A DNA stretch of 64,000 nucleotides from Rhynchosporium graminicola. Lineage: Eukaryota > Ascomycota > Leotiomycetes > Helotiales > Ploettnerulaceae. The DNA lies in assembly GCA_900074885.1 (NCBI GenBank), contig FJUW01000086.1:1587-65586 (forward strand), given 5' to 3'. The first letter of the stretch is position 1. Every line of letters starts with the position of its first letter. Positions 51,330 through 63,372 of this stretch are shown here, in pieces. A model generated the notes under the pieces. It saw only the letters and a program-made list of their open reading frames with translations. It did no database searches and was not told the DNA's origin. Made by a program: the position numbers and the translations under genes.

Positions 51330-54305
51330 TTATGCAGCAGCACCAGAGACCTCAGCCTCAACCCGCTTCGCAATCTCCTCGTACCAAATCCCGTGACTCT
51401 CTTTGTCCAACGCACCCACCTTCGCCATCTCGTCCACAATCGCACCAATTCTATGAACAAATTCCGGTAGACCTAGACTAGCAAGTTTCTCACTAGCCGT
51501 ACTCGCAATCTTGACCTTCTCCTTCTCCGTGGTCGCAGACAGGCAGTTTAGGAGATGTCCTCTAAGTCTCGTCATAAGGAGTCTCGTGACTGGATCACTC
51601 AGCTCACGGGGTTCCCCGACGGAAGATGCAGCTGCGGATGTTGTGACGATACGAAGGACGAGGTCTTTGATGTGGTTCTTAGTTGCAACGGGCATACTGC
51701 GCGATGACTCGAGAGCGGCTTGGATGCCTTGACTGGCTTGCTCAGGTGTCTTGGCGTTCTCGAGTACTGAGAAGATGCGCGTGGCTTCTGCCTTCCACTG
51801 GCTGCGCACGTCTCGCTTGAGCAAGTTCTTGCATTGCAGGATGATTGCGCCGCATGTTACTATGCGAAGAATGTCTGCTCGGATACGGGCGATCCGCTTC
51901 GAATCCAGCGCCAGAGTCTCTGGAATTGAAGAAACCGAGGAATCAAGCGACGTGAATACGTCCACGATCATTTGAGCGTACATCTTTTCGGGTGTTGGTC
52001 GGGCCCTTGCCAAGTTGACCATTTCTGGGTCCCTCCTGGAATGTTCAGCGACGACTTTACTCCTGGCTTCCCTCCAAGCATACTCGGTCCTTGGCAGATT
52101 GCTAGACTTCTCTTCTACCATGGAACCAAACATTAAAGTTTCATATTCGATGGAATTCTTGATCAGATGTGGAGCGGCCTGCTGGAGCATGTAGTTGGCA
52201 TAGTCGAGCTGCATGAGATCGATGCCACGCATTAGTGCTTGGAGACGTTCGACTACATCTCCATTCTGCATCTGATTGTCGACAATATCCTTGATGTCTG
52301 CATCACGAACAGGTGCACACAGTTTAGGAAGGAGAGAAGCCATGAACGAAAAGAACTTCTCATAGGAGAAGGAGCCGGCCTGAAGCTCGCGAGCAACTTT
52401 CTCATGATCGAGCGCTTCAGCAATCATTTGGTAGATTGAGTTCCCTTCTTTGAGAAGTTGTTGGAGTCGTCCTCTGATGTTTTCTGCCATCGCGAGAACC
52501 CACATGTCACTATTCCCCGATGCAATCGCTTGGCGCATTCTCTCGAACACGGCTTGCATGATAGTGTTTCGCTCTTCAAGAGCATCTTCATCCATACGGT
52601 ACTCTCGATTCATAGCGATTTCATGCGTTACAACCCTGTTTGACGGGAGTATCGACCTGACAATCCGGAGCTCGTCGGCTTGAGACTTCTGCTTTCTCTG
52701 AGGCGTGGCGGGAGGAGTCAAAGTTTGCAGTTGCGAGTCGACAGCTTTCTCCGATGCCGCAAGATCCACCAACATCGGCTGCTCTACCTCAAGGGACTCA
52801 GCAGCTCGAGGCCGCGAGTCGCCGACAGGTTTCTTCACTGTTCTAGTTTTTCGTGCTTCGCGCATAGCATTCGTAATCAACCTCTTGCCTTGCTGAGCAC
52901 CAGCAAGTCTCTTGATTCTCACCATGAGCTTTAGCTGATTTTCTCGAATACCGTCGCGGTACGAATCGGTGACGGCTTCCTCTGTACTATCTTTGACAGA
53001 TTGCCATATCGAATCCAATTCCACGAATTGCAGAACCATCATATCTATGAGTGTAGTCGAGTCTCTAGCCTTCCAGGCAATGAAAGCATTGAAGAATGTA
53101 GCATAAACTTCCGATAGCGAGGTGAGTTGTGCTATTGGAGGAGTGTAGCCGTTCGCAGAATTCAATCGTGACAAGACATTCTCGAAAGAGATAAGCAGAT
53201 CTCGAGCCTTTGCTACAAGGTCCTGCAACTGGGGATTAGCCAAGTCATCTCTCCTCATTGGCAACACTCCCACCTGCTCCTGCTCTTGAATGTCGATCTT
53301 CCCACTTAGAACTTGGGCTGGATGCCCAAGGATAAGGAAAGCACTCAGAAAAGTCCGGACAGCGGTCATCTCAGTGACCGAGCCAGTCTCCCCCTCTTTA
53401 AGACCACAAATTCGCAGAATTTGTGCAGTGGCTACCAAGACCTTCTCTTGTGCCAGTAGATCGACTACATCCTCGAAAGAAGTCTCGCGTACACTGTCGA
53501 TCGTGAGACCAAGAGAAGCAAAGTTCTTGAGTGCCCTAGCTCTCCGGTATATCCTCCACTTCTGCTGAATCCTCATAGCCGCTATCTCCTCACTGATTGA
53601 CTCGCGAACAGAAGGTAGTGGCGAGCTACTCTTTCGAAGCTGACTCAGAGATCGTCCTCTTTTTGAAGAGGAATTCCTGCTGAGAATTTCATCTCGTCTT
53701 CTCTCAGCCTCAGCAAGCTTCTCTTCCATTTCCCTCCTCAATTTCTTGCCTTCCGCTTCTCTCTTCTCCTTCATGGACTCCGCGATACCCTTGGCTCGCT
53801 TCACCTCCTCAGCACAAGACGCCACTATCTCCGCGAGGTTCTTCTCCCTGGCCTGTTGGGCAGCTAACGCTCGCTCCTCGCTATTAGTAGTACTCCTGGG
53901 CGCGGCTTTCGCAACAGCTGCCCGTAAGCGCACTTTCTCTGCATGCGCTGCTCTGTCCGCCAATCTAGCCTTCCGATCCTCGATAATGGATGCGCGGCGC
54001 AAGTGTTGTGCAACGTGATTACTTTGAGACTCTCCATGGCGGCTGGATATTTGTGACTGATGTGAATGTGCTGAGGAAATCGAATTGCGACGGGAAGAGG
54101 CGGCAGAAGACTTGCGACGATTGGTCGTGGGGCGGTAGAACCGTGCAGCTATTCGCGGAGGTGGAGTATGTATACGATGATCGTTGGATTCTTCGTTGAT
54201 CAGGTCGAGGTCTTCAGGGATATCTTCGGGAATGTCGGATGGACCTGTTGGGTCGGTCATGTTGTGATCGGGGTCGCTGAGGGTTTCTGACGCGCGATGC
54301 ATCAT
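51330..54305 (-). CDS. TCP11/Sok1-family protein
   Basis: Single-exon gene for 991 residues. The C-terminal half (about 450-985) has the helical TCP11-domain pattern found in mammalian T-complex 11 and yeast Sok1; Sok1 was found as a suppressor of protein kinase A loss, so a cAMP-pathway link is plausible but not shown here. The N-terminal 1-120 is disordered, Ser/Arg-rich and carries three RRxS sites (R63-S66, R72-S75, R103-S106) that match the protein kinase A consensus. Residues about 150-210 are a highly charged coiled coil, and 243-258 form an IQ motif (MRIQQKWRIYRRARAL), a possible calmodulin/light-chain site. The first ATG gives a start MMHR; Met16 is a possible alternative. No frame damage is seen. 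Confidence 0.88.
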   Translation of the reverse strand: MMHRASETLSDPDHNMTDPTGPSDIPEDIPEDLDLINEESNDHRIHTPPPRIAARFYRPTTNRRKSSAASSRRNSISSAHSHQSQISSRHGESQSNHVAQHLRRASIIEDRKARLADRAAHAEKVRLRAAVAKAAPRSTTNSEERALAAQQAREKNLAEIVASCAEEVKRAKGIAESMKEKREAEGKKLRREMEEKLAEAERRRDEILSRNSSSKRGRSLSQLRKSSSPLPSVRESISEEIAAMRIQQKWRIYRRARALKNFASLGLTIDSVRETSFEDVVDLLAQEKVLVATAQILRICGLKEGETGSVTEMTAVRTFLSAFLILGHPAQVLSGKIDIQEQEQVGVLPMRRDDLANPQLQDLVAKARDLLISFENVLSRLNSANGYTPPIAQLTSLSEVYATFFNAFIAWKARDSTTLIDMMVLQFVELDSIWQSVKDSTEEAVTDSYRDGIRENQLKLMVRIKRLAGAQQGKRLITNAMREARKTRTVKKPVGDSRPRAAESLEVEQPMLVDLAASEKAVDSQLQTLTPPATPQRKQKSQADELRIVRSILPSNRVVTHEIAMNREYRMDEDALEERNTIMQAVFERMRQAIASGNSDMWVLAMAENIRGRLQQLLKEGNSIYQMIAEALDHEKVARELQAGSFSYEKFFSFMASLLPKLCAPVRDADIKDIVDNQMQNGDVVERLQALMRGIDLMQLDYANYMLQQAAPHLIKNSIEYETLMFGSMVEEKSSNLPRTEYAWREARSKVVAEHSRRDPEMVNLARARPTPEKMYAQMIVDVFTSLDSSVSSIPETLALDSKRIARIRADILRIVTCGAIILQCKNLLKRDVRSQWKAEATRIFSVLENAKTPEQASQGIQAALESSRSMPVATKNHIKDLVLRIVTTSAAASSVGEPRELSDPVTRLLMTRLRGHLLNCLSATTEKEKVKIASTASEKLASLGLPEFVHRIGAIVDEMAKVGALDKESHGIWYEEIAKRVEAEVSGAAA

Positions 54306-57300
54306 GAATGCTGTGTTTGTTTGAGTCTGAATCCTGCAGGTAAATGTCGTGTTGGGTAGACGAGGGAGGGAGAAGTCGTCTATTTAACTGATGACTTGCA
54401 ATAATGCGAATGCGAATGTGTGACGCAATATTGGGTGGAAGTGAATGTATTTCGTGGCTGGGAGGCTGGGCAGTGAAGAAGCACGAGGTGGGGTATTGTA
54501 CCAAGTCGAGATGATGATGACGAATGCAGATCAGACAAGCTATAGCGAAAGGGCTGTACAGAGAACGAGAATGAATGCAAGCGGTACAATAATGGGCAGA
54601 AGAGAAATGAAGGAGGCTGATTAGATGAACGCCCGAGGTATCGTGAAAGCGTCACGACCGAGTCCTGTCTTGAGTTGACGAGAGAGGGCAGGGTTCAGTC
54701 TGCGCTGCTTTGGTTGCGGATAAGAATGGGTAATATACTAAGCCGTTTTCATCATAACCACATGGATGGATTACCAAGCGCAAAGAAACAGCTGGTCTTG
54801 TAAAGAATATCAGGATTATCGAGGTGTGTGGCAGGACATGATCTAAAGTAGTCTGTCTTATAATCATGGAGTGATAATTCTTTAAATAATAATTTACCTT
54901 GTCTATTAGCTTATTTGATTGTTTGCTTTCAATCATTCTCACGACGCAGCTGGTTAAGCTTCACGCGTAAAGGATCGTATTATAGTCCGTGATATTGGCA
55001 TTTCGCGCAGGTGAAACCGGCCATGTGACATTTGGCTGTGATTGAAATACGACGATGTCTCCTACTTCCTTGGTGCCCGGATGTCGATGCGTTTTCCATC
55101 TAACACTTTGACCGGCTGCGCTTGTCGAGGCTGGGCCGATTCAGTCTCATTCTCCGGCAATGCGATTGGGAAATTCAAGGCTTTCTTTCATCCAAGTTTC
55201 ATCAAATAGTAAACGAATTTACACTTTGAATCTAGGTAATATTTCCGCCACATGGACATCCAGCTAGTGCATCTCTATTATACTGCACCGGAACTTCCGC
55301 AAATGATATGAGTATTAGTTACCGGGCTAGGTATGGTTTAGTTGGATTCGTCACAAGGCTCGAAATAGACATATGATTGACCTAACCATGTAAAAATATA
55401 AATAGATAAATCGGGAAAATATAAGACGATCGAACCTAGATTGAATTTACGAATTCTGCGCCTTCACACCCGAAAGAAAGAGAATGAAAAATGTACGAGT
55501 TCACCAGCATGGCATATGCTAGCTTTCGAGCTTGCGCATCTCACATATCCTACCTACCTAAGTCTCTGTATCCAAGTCCCTTTTCTTTATCCTCGTCATG
55601 TTGGAATCGATTGTTTGGACATCAGGCCATCCCCATATCAATCAGGCTTTGTCATGTAAATCAAGCGAGAACTATCCCTTTCCAATCGGCACGATTACGC
55701 CCTACAGACCTTGTATCTATCTAGGTTAAGAAGTCCCCATGTATTCAAATTAAATCATTTCCATACATGATAACCTCGCTAAAGATACCCCGCTTTGTAT
55801 CGACCCTCTAATGTATCCTTCAAAGCTGCCCTCACGACTCTAGAAATACCAGAATTGTCCCTCCCCTATCTTTCTCCACCTACCAAGCAAGGTATCTCGC
55901 TATGGAATTGTCTTATTTACAAGACAGATACTCGGCGAGCTGAAGCGGCTTGGACGTCTCTAGATGCGATAGGTGTGCGAATGTGTCTCAATAGGTAGTA
56001 TGCGATATATGTGTGCATCATTCACCTCCTTTCCAAATACCCCCCTAACATGAAACACCCCATCACGCACCTCACTTCGTTAACACGCACGCACGCCTAC
56101 ACCCCCGTCAATCATCAACACATCCCCATCAACCCACTCCATCCTATCCTCCCTAGTCAGTAGACTACACTTATAATTCCTGCCCTCACTACATACAGCA
56201 GTAAGCATGAAAATCTCACACAAGCGCATCTCTCCATCACCTCCATCATCTTCCATCACCTTCAAACACAGCAAACCCATCCAGTCCCACAGTATCCTTC
56301 CTCCCAAACTTGAAGACTTGAGCAGAGCCTGAATATCGTATAGAAAGCTACCTTGGCATTTCCTTTCCACTGTGTTAGCACGAAACCAACCCCTAGCCAG
56401 TAAAGCAACCTAGGAGATAAAGATCGTTACCTAGGTAGGTAGACAAGGCTGTATCAGTGGATGATTTTGTCAGCCAGCTTACTGGATAAAGGGAGTATGT
56501 ACAATCAACTCCCAGAGAAGAAAATCGTACTTCTCACCAACGAACGATAGACACTCTTGCACCTAAGCAAAGTACCTAACCAACCAACGGTCCTTGAAGA
56601 AGAGATTCTCAATCTTTCTTGAATTCTTTTATTTATTTTTTTTCTGAATAAAGAGATCACAACGAGCATTCCACAGCACGTTCTACCTAACATCTTAAAT
56701 CACCATATCCCAATTTCCTTCTGCATCAAGAACTTTTAATCTCATCTCATCTCATCTCAGTAATTTCTCCTTTCCTCCTGCACGTGTGTCGCTCTCACTT
56801 ACTTAATCAGCCGGCCACTTCCTTCCTCCCTTCCTTCCCTCCTTCCTAGCGCACCACACCCCATAAACCTCCCCTCCGCATGAACTTCCCCCCTCCCCCC
56901 TAACCCACACTACACTACTATCATCATCCTCATCCTCAAGCTATCGAAGTTTGCATACAATAGTCCATCCCATCTTATCCCGTCCATTCATTCATACTCG
57001 CGTTACTCGTTCGGGATCGGAGTCGGGGTCGGGGTCGGGAGCCATTCGTTCATTACTCGAAAAGGAAAAAGAAGAAAAAAGGGAAAAGAAAAGAGAGGAA
57101 AACCGGTAAGCTACGGAGATATTCTCTGAACGGATGGCCAGCGGAGACGAAGACGGAGACCCGGAGAGATTTTTTTTTCCCCCTCTTTTCTTTCTTTTCT
57201 TTTCTTTTCTTCTGCTGGGAAGCGAGAAGGGGGATTTGACGACTTTGTTCTTGCAAATCTTGTCTTTCAAGTTTGAGTGGAGTATGGAGAATGAGAAAGT

Positions 57301-57815
57301 GACTAGAGGTGTTGAGTTGATAAATACATAGATGAATGCTAGCTATTGAGGATTCTTGACCTGATTTAGACACAGGTGAGATCAAGAATCACTTTGGTTT
57401 CGATGGCTCTGATGCTTTCAATACTGCCTAAGAATAACGTTGTTGGAGGCATGAAGAGCCTGTTTTCTTGTCGCGCGGGCGATGATTTATTCTCTCGGGT
57501 TGGAACTACTTTTACTCGCTGAACTTTTATATGTGCCTCCTCACATCAGGGATATGATCGGTGAGCAGGACGGTAAGGTATTCAATATATATACAATACA
57601 CTATGTACCTACGCCCTCCTGGCACATCAATTACTCGTCTCCCTCACTAATGCAAAATCCCAATATGTTAAGCGCGAACATGCGTTTGAACACAAGACAA
57701 TGGGTTGTCTGTAACTTGCGCACAAGAATCGTAAAATTTATCAGTCCATCAATCAATCCATCTTAACATCCTTATCCAACTCCTCGTGCTTTCCTCGGGA
57801 GACCAGATTGAACTT
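54306..57815. other. 3.5-kb region without a recognised gene
   Basis: Lies upstream of the TCP11-family gene and downstream of the cell-wall gene. It contains pyrimidine-rich and simple-repeat stretches: (ATCTC)n at about 56,739-56,759, CTTCC-rich at 56,817-56,850, and a T/C tract at about 57,170-57,212 of the kind seen in fungal promoters and leaders. Short ORFs on both strands overlap each other and resemble nothing I know. Confidence 0.5.
57170..57212 (+). repeat. Pyrimidine tract (TTTTC)n
   Basis: A run of T and C, mostly TTTCTTTTC units. Purine-rich on the other strand. Possible promoter or leader tract; low information otherwise. Confidence 0.7.
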
Positions 57816-59358
57816 TTACTTCCTTGGGTATGGATTTTCGGCTTCGTAAGGGGTGGCGACTGCTGCATCAGCAGTGGAGGAGCTTGTCACCGCCTCGGGC
57901 TTGACAGGGTAGACAGTTTGGGTTGCAACTGGTCCCTGAGATTTGGGTGTTGGGGTGACCCAGTACACCGGGTTCTTGGGGGTGACCCAGTACACAGGTG
58001 GGGTGTTTACAGCTCCATTAGCGGTAGAGGATGATGCGACATTCACTGGGCGTCCACCAGATGGGTGGGCGACTCCACTCGGGTGGGCAGCTCCAGATGG
58101 GTGGGTAGCTCCAGATGGGAAGATGGAGGAGCACTTCTTCTTGGTCTTGGTGCTGGTTGGGTTGGTTTGGGTTGCGTTTCCGTATGGAGCAGCGGTTGGC
58201 TGTAATTGAAGTTAGTTAATGCTTCTTGGGTAAAAATCAAGTTGAGACATACGTATGGCACTGGAATGACAGTAGCAGTGCTCAAAGAGACGATCTGGCT
58301 GTTAGGGGTCTCGGTTGGGTAAGGCTCTACTCCTGGTGCACTGGTGGTGAGTTCACCGGCGCTCTTGGCAGAGATGATGCCGGCGTCAGTGCTGGTCACT
58401 GGGCAAGTACCTGGGGCGGTAACAGTGATAGTGGTGGCCTGATTCGAACGTGTCAGTGACGCTTAGATAATTTTGGGTTCGGAAAGACTTACGACAGTGA
58501 CAGTGACAGGAACACACGCAGATGCAACGCTCTGGACTCCAGTTGCTGAGGATGGAGCTGGTACAACAGTGATGTAGCGAGTCATGGTGGAGGTTCCTGG
58601 AAATGTCATTAGTATGTTTTCAATTCTCGGTTCGTTGTCAAGCGGCATAATCAACAGTCAAGCTAAGCGAGGTTCAAATATCGAAAAAAGTCCTCGTCAA
58701 AGAAAATGCGCTTACCAGTAAGAGTGGTGGTAGGTTCAGGAGCTGTAGTTGGGACACCGTTATTGGTCGAGACAGACTCTGGGGCTGTTGGGTAGGGCTC
58801 ATACGCAGTTGCGGTCTGGGTGTGCTGGATGGTGGTGGTGATCACAGCGGTGGATGTTCCATGTCCAATTGTGTAGGTCAAGACAACGCTGCCTGATGGG
58901 TTGGCAGTTGGGTAAACATCATTGCCCTTGGTGCTGGCACCAGTTGACAGAGGGCCAATTGGACCGGTTGGGTACCCAGAATCGGACTTGGTGCTGACTC
59001 CAGTCCCGATAGGCGCGCGAGCGGTGCTGGAAGCACAAGCTTGCGAGGAAAGGGCAGAGCTGGCAGATGAGGCAGCAGACTTTGCGCAAACAGTCTGAAA
59101 ACGGGTTAGGCATGTCCTTCAGGCGTGGACTTGTACTCTTACTGTGTATGCAGAAGTCTTGGTGGACTGTCTGACCGGGCAATTGGTCACAGATGGTGCA
59201 CAACTGGTGATAGTTTCCACCTCAGTTGCAACATAGGTCAAGGTCGTCAGGGGAATACTCTCGTTGTATGCACGACGCGCGTGGAAGTGCTTGGGAGTGT
59301 TGTTGCTGGCAGCGGCCACAGCGGCGAAAAGGCCGATAGAGGCTACGATGAGTTGCAT
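57816..59358 (-). CDS. Secreted Ser/Thr/Pro-rich cell-wall-type protein
   Basis: Five exons read right to left: 59,358-59,143, 59,094-58,716, 58,596-58,493, 58,438-58,253 and 58,199-57,816. The introns (48, 119, 54 and 53 bp) all have GT-AG ends. The product is 422 residues. A signal peptide (MQLIVASIGLFAAVAAA) is followed by a short Cys-containing segment (TSCAPSVTNCPV) and long Ser/Thr/Pro stretches with TVTV-type motifs, likely O-glycosylated. Near the C terminus are three HPSG hexapeptide repeats and two PVYWVTP repeats. The C terminus is hydrophilic (ENPYPRK), so no GPI anchor is evident. The composition resembles fungal surface proteins of the clock-controlled CCG-6 type, but that assignment is tentative. 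It likely acts in or on the cell wall. Confidence 0.8.
57944..58120 (-). repeat. In-frame coding repeats of the cell-wall gene
   Basis: Two 27-bp-spaced copies encoding PVYWVTP (about 57,944-57,998) and three 18-bp copies encoding xAHPSG (about 58,053-58,115), both in the last exon. Such units can change number by slippage without breaking the frame. Confidence 0.8.
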
Positions 59359-59707
59359 TTTGATTAATGGTGTTCGAAAAAGTATCGATAGTTCCTCCAC
59401 AAACCCCTTTTAAAGATGTGTTGTTTTAGGTCGATGACTTGCAAGATTCTCGGATTGGACGGCGCGTAAATGAGTGAGAGTCAACTCAGCAAAGGATCTC
59501 TTGTAAAGAATGACTAGAGTTGAAACGAAAAGAGAACTATCGCGAAGAGAGACTGTAAAGACTGTGAGATCGAAAGATATCTTGGTGGAAAAGAAAGCAA
59601 TAAGAAGAAAAGCTCGGGGGAAAGTCAGGGACAAAAGGGAAGCGCGAATTACGAGTAACAGGGGGGAGGCGCTAGCGCGAGAATAGATTTATTTGTATGG
59701 CGGCGCC

Positions 59708-59757
59708 AGGGCAGGGCAGGGCAGGGCAGGCCAGGCCAGGACAGGACAGGACAGGAC
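59708..59757 (+). repeat. Pentamer repeat AGGRC x10
   Basis: Ten 5-bp units in three blocks: four AGGGC, two AGGCC, four AGGAC. The ordered blocks suggest successive local expansions. Confidence 0.9.
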
Positions 59758-59984
59758 ATGGATGGCATGGATACTGCAGGAGGGAAAGCGTGCAAGCCAC
59801 CAAGAGAGGGGATCGACGGGGATGAGGATGAGGATGAGAGGGTGTGGAGGGGGATGCTGAGGGTGCATCGACCTGCCACTCACTGACTGTCTGTCAGTGC
59901 CATCGAGGTGGAGCTGAAGCGGCATGCCAGCCAGCTAGTCCCCAGCTAAGCTAGCCTGAACGGCTGACTGGGCCAGGCAGGCAC

Positions 59985-60053
59985 GGTGAAGGTGAGGTGA
60001 GGTGAGATGAGATGAGATGAGATGAGAGGAGATGAGATGACGGGAGATGAGAG
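59985..60053 (+). repeat. Pentamer repeat GAGGT/GAGAT
   Basis: Imperfect 5-bp units, first GAGGT then GAGAT. The complementary ATCTC unit also occurs at about 56,739-56,759. Confidence 0.85.
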
Positions 60054-60081
60054 CTTCTTAGAGTTCTGGGACTTCGGAGCG

Positions 60082-60112
60082 TTCTGAGAGTTCTGAGAGT
60101 TCTGAGAGTTCT
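60082..60112 (+). repeat. 9-bp tandem repeat TTCTGAGAG x3.4
   Basis: Three exact copies plus TTCT. Confidence 0.9.
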
Positions 60113-61022
60113 CCGTACCTTTCGTACCCTTACTTACTTACAGTACCTATACGGAGTCGGGAGTCAATATCTCAAGGTTCCAGGTTCTGAGATGAGAGGT
60201 CGAATGAAAACGGGGCCGACAAGCGGGCTACCCGATCCAGCTACGAGTCTGATTGGTGCTACTGCTGCTTGCTGCTGCTGCTGCCGCCGCCCCACTCGCT
60301 TGACCGACAAAGGAGGAGTCGAGTGGAGTCGAGTGGGGGCTTCCAAGTTCGGGCCCGCAGGGTTCATCTCGGCCTACTGCCAGGGGCAATTCAGGTACCA
60401 CGTTGTTCTGATTTGTCGTCCGTCCCCGTCCCGGCCAACATGAAACGCTTAGCATACTTAGTACTACTTACTTGTTGTGGTACCTGAGCATACGGAGGGA
60501 GGATCAGACACCATCCAAGCGGACCCTGAAATGTTCAGCTCAGGTCAGGTCAAGCCATCTACCTACCTACTAAGTAGTATCTGATCCGATCTCAGCTCAT
60601 CTCAAATCATCTCATGAGATAGTCTTTCTCTCACGAACAACATACCGCTGCTCTGCATACATAATACGAGCGCACGTAAGATAGACAGGTCACTCACTAT
60701 AAGCGAGCGGTACCTCTCCCTACATAGGCCATCATCTCCGCCCTTCACGAGCGCCTCCGCTGATTGAAAAACTTAAATCGTAATATTGGATTACAAGTAA
60801 TATTGACCACCCATACATCCAGTCAATCCTCGCTAACATCCTCGAGTCGAATCTTATTAAGATCAGCAGCCTGGTTGGAGGTCCCCCCGGAGATTATTTA
60901 CGAGCTCACTCATCCGTGAGCTCGAGGATTAATCGTGCGTGCACTCGTAAGTGGCCGGTACTGTAAGGTGCAAGCTCCGCAGCAGCTGGCCGGACAACTT
61001 AGCTAACTTCGTAAGCCTGCTG

Positions 61023-61076
61023 AGGTAGGTAGGTAGGCAGGTAGGTAAGGTAGGTAGGTAGGTAGGTAGGTAGGTA
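61023..61076 (+). repeat. Tetranucleotide repeat (TAGG)n
   Basis: About 13 units with a few variants (GCAGG, TAAGG). Matching shorter TACC/CTAC tracts occur near 60,560-60,572. Confidence 0.9.
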
Positions 61077-63313
61077 CCTTAGAGACCACCACCACCATCA
61101 GCGCCACAGGTCAGCTCTCCGTGCAAGTGGTTGCGTGCTCACGGTCTCGGGTAGTTTACGATATCAGACTAGCACTTTATTCTATTTGAGTTCAGCCTTT
61201 CTCTAGAAAGTGGATTATTGATTCGTTCGGTTTGCCAGCCCTGGGATAAATAGCATTCAATGAACGAACGATCCACGAAGCCAGAGGCGCCGGAAGTGCC
61301 CAGCTAAACGCCCGAAAATGAAAATCAGTATTACCGTACCCAACTCCAAGTTCGCATCTGGATTCTGGATCTTTCTCCAATCTCGCGTGGGTCTCTTGGA
61401 GATTTACTGCTCCTTCATCAGTCTTCAATGATGACTGTTATTTCGAACCCTGGAGCATTCAGATCTCAAATGACTCGCGATGACTTCATCCCATCTGCGA
61501 ACACTCCTCGGTGCAGGGACTGGTGGGGGGACAAAACTTGAAACAACGCCACCACTGCACGGAGAGAAACGCACGCATGCACACTTCATTCGCTCTGCCA
61601 AGCGCCACTCCTCTAGCCCAAGCTGGGAGCCCCTGAGAAACATCACATCAACTCACTTCGCAGACGCAGATGGGAATCTTGCATCGCGTTGCATGGAATT
61701 GCCAGCTGGCTCAATACGAGACTTCCTTCCTATTGAGATATTCGTCTGATCGCAGCTCCCCGGCATCACCGTACGACCAATAAGGAAGGCCGAAAACTGG
61801 AGAACACTTTCGACCAGAGGCAGGCAGGCAGCTGAGAGAGAGCTCTAACCTCCAAGCTTTTGATCGTCGTGCAGGAATGGATGAATGAATGAATCCTTCC
61901 GCTCCTTTCCCGGGGAGTCCAACGTCCTTCATTTCTCTTAACTGAAGGTAACTAACTAACTACCCCATTTCCATCCCATGTTTGCATCATCCCATCCCCC
62001 CCCTCCCCCTCAGACCTGAAACGAAATGACATCTGTCCTGCGTGATGCCGAACCATACCGGTATCCCGCCGCCGGCGACGGTAGAACACACACTGGCTCC
62101 ATCCACCGGCTTTCCATGATCCATCCATCCCTCCGCAAACACCAGATAAAGAGTGCCGCAACGCTAACTAACTAACTAACACTACTCTGGCCTCCCGCTC
62201 TGAATGTGATTCGCAATCGCGATAAAGGATCCGTGGGGTCGATTTAAAGTTTCGGCCGCTTTGATCGAGAAATTTCCTTTTCTCTCCATTGCTGATCTGG
62301 CCAGAGTCCATCACCGTCCAGACCTCCCAGGGTTGAACGCAGGTGGGGGGTGAAATTAAGCTGCAAATCTTATTACGCAAGCGACAAGTTGGTTGTGAAA
62401 ATCCATCCAAAATCCCAGATTCAGCCGATCAATAAAAATGCGGAAATGATCCCAATATACGACGCACACTCAGATTGATGAAGTCGAGCCAATTTACGAG
62501 AAGCGGAACTTTTTACAAATACAAAATAAAGGAAAGATATGTCGGAAAGTCCCCTATGGCCCGAAGCTTGCTGCTAACGGACATTTCATTTTCTTTTGCT
62601 GGCGCTGAAACAATTCCATTTATTTGGATGATGTCATTGCACCTTCTTTATACTATGGTACATGCTGTAATTATCTGACCTTTGGCGTCTGTGCGTAGTA
62701 GTAGAGTATTCCACTCTACATGGGGATTCAACCAATTAACCGATCCGGTTTCTTCAATCTCTCCTCTGTAGAGTAGAATCTGGGCTCTCTCGCACGGACT
62801 GGAAATAGTAAGTTTATTTTCCCTGCCGTTGAATTGAGGGAGACCTGAATCTCTATGGCGCTGTATGATGCGAACTCTTGGAAAGACATGCCTCTTGGTA
62901 TACACCTCGTACGAAGTAATCTATCAAAAGGCAGTTCGGTCAGATCGACGACAACAACCGCTCTCCTCAAGCAATTTTCTAACCGTGCCGGAAATGATCC
63001 CCAAGTTCGTCCTTCCTCTGTCAATCTTCAATCTTCGTAAAGCGTCCTATCCAAGAATCACTTTTGTCTGCGGCTCATCACCTCATTCGATGAATCATAT
63101 ATCACTTGCAAGTCACATGCCTTTGCATTCTATGTTATCTTCTGACATTATCATTGCCCGCGAGTGCTTTCTTTCACTGAGGCAATACTTCCGCACATCA
63201 CAATAGCATTCCTACCTATAGTAGGTATTTTGTGGTCGGGCAGTATGTAGCCCTTAGCTCGCCCACTACTCGAACATCCAGAAGAAAATCATTTCTTCAA
63301 TACTTTGCTCGTT

Positions 63314-63315
<2 letters not shown>

Positions 63316-63369
<54 letters not shown>
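63316..63369 (+). repeat. (CT)27 microsatellite
   Basis: A 54-bp perfect CT tract, the longest simple repeat in the window. It produces long Ser-Leu or Arg-Glu frames that are artefacts of the repeat. Confidence 0.95.
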
Positions 63370-63372
<3 letters not shown>
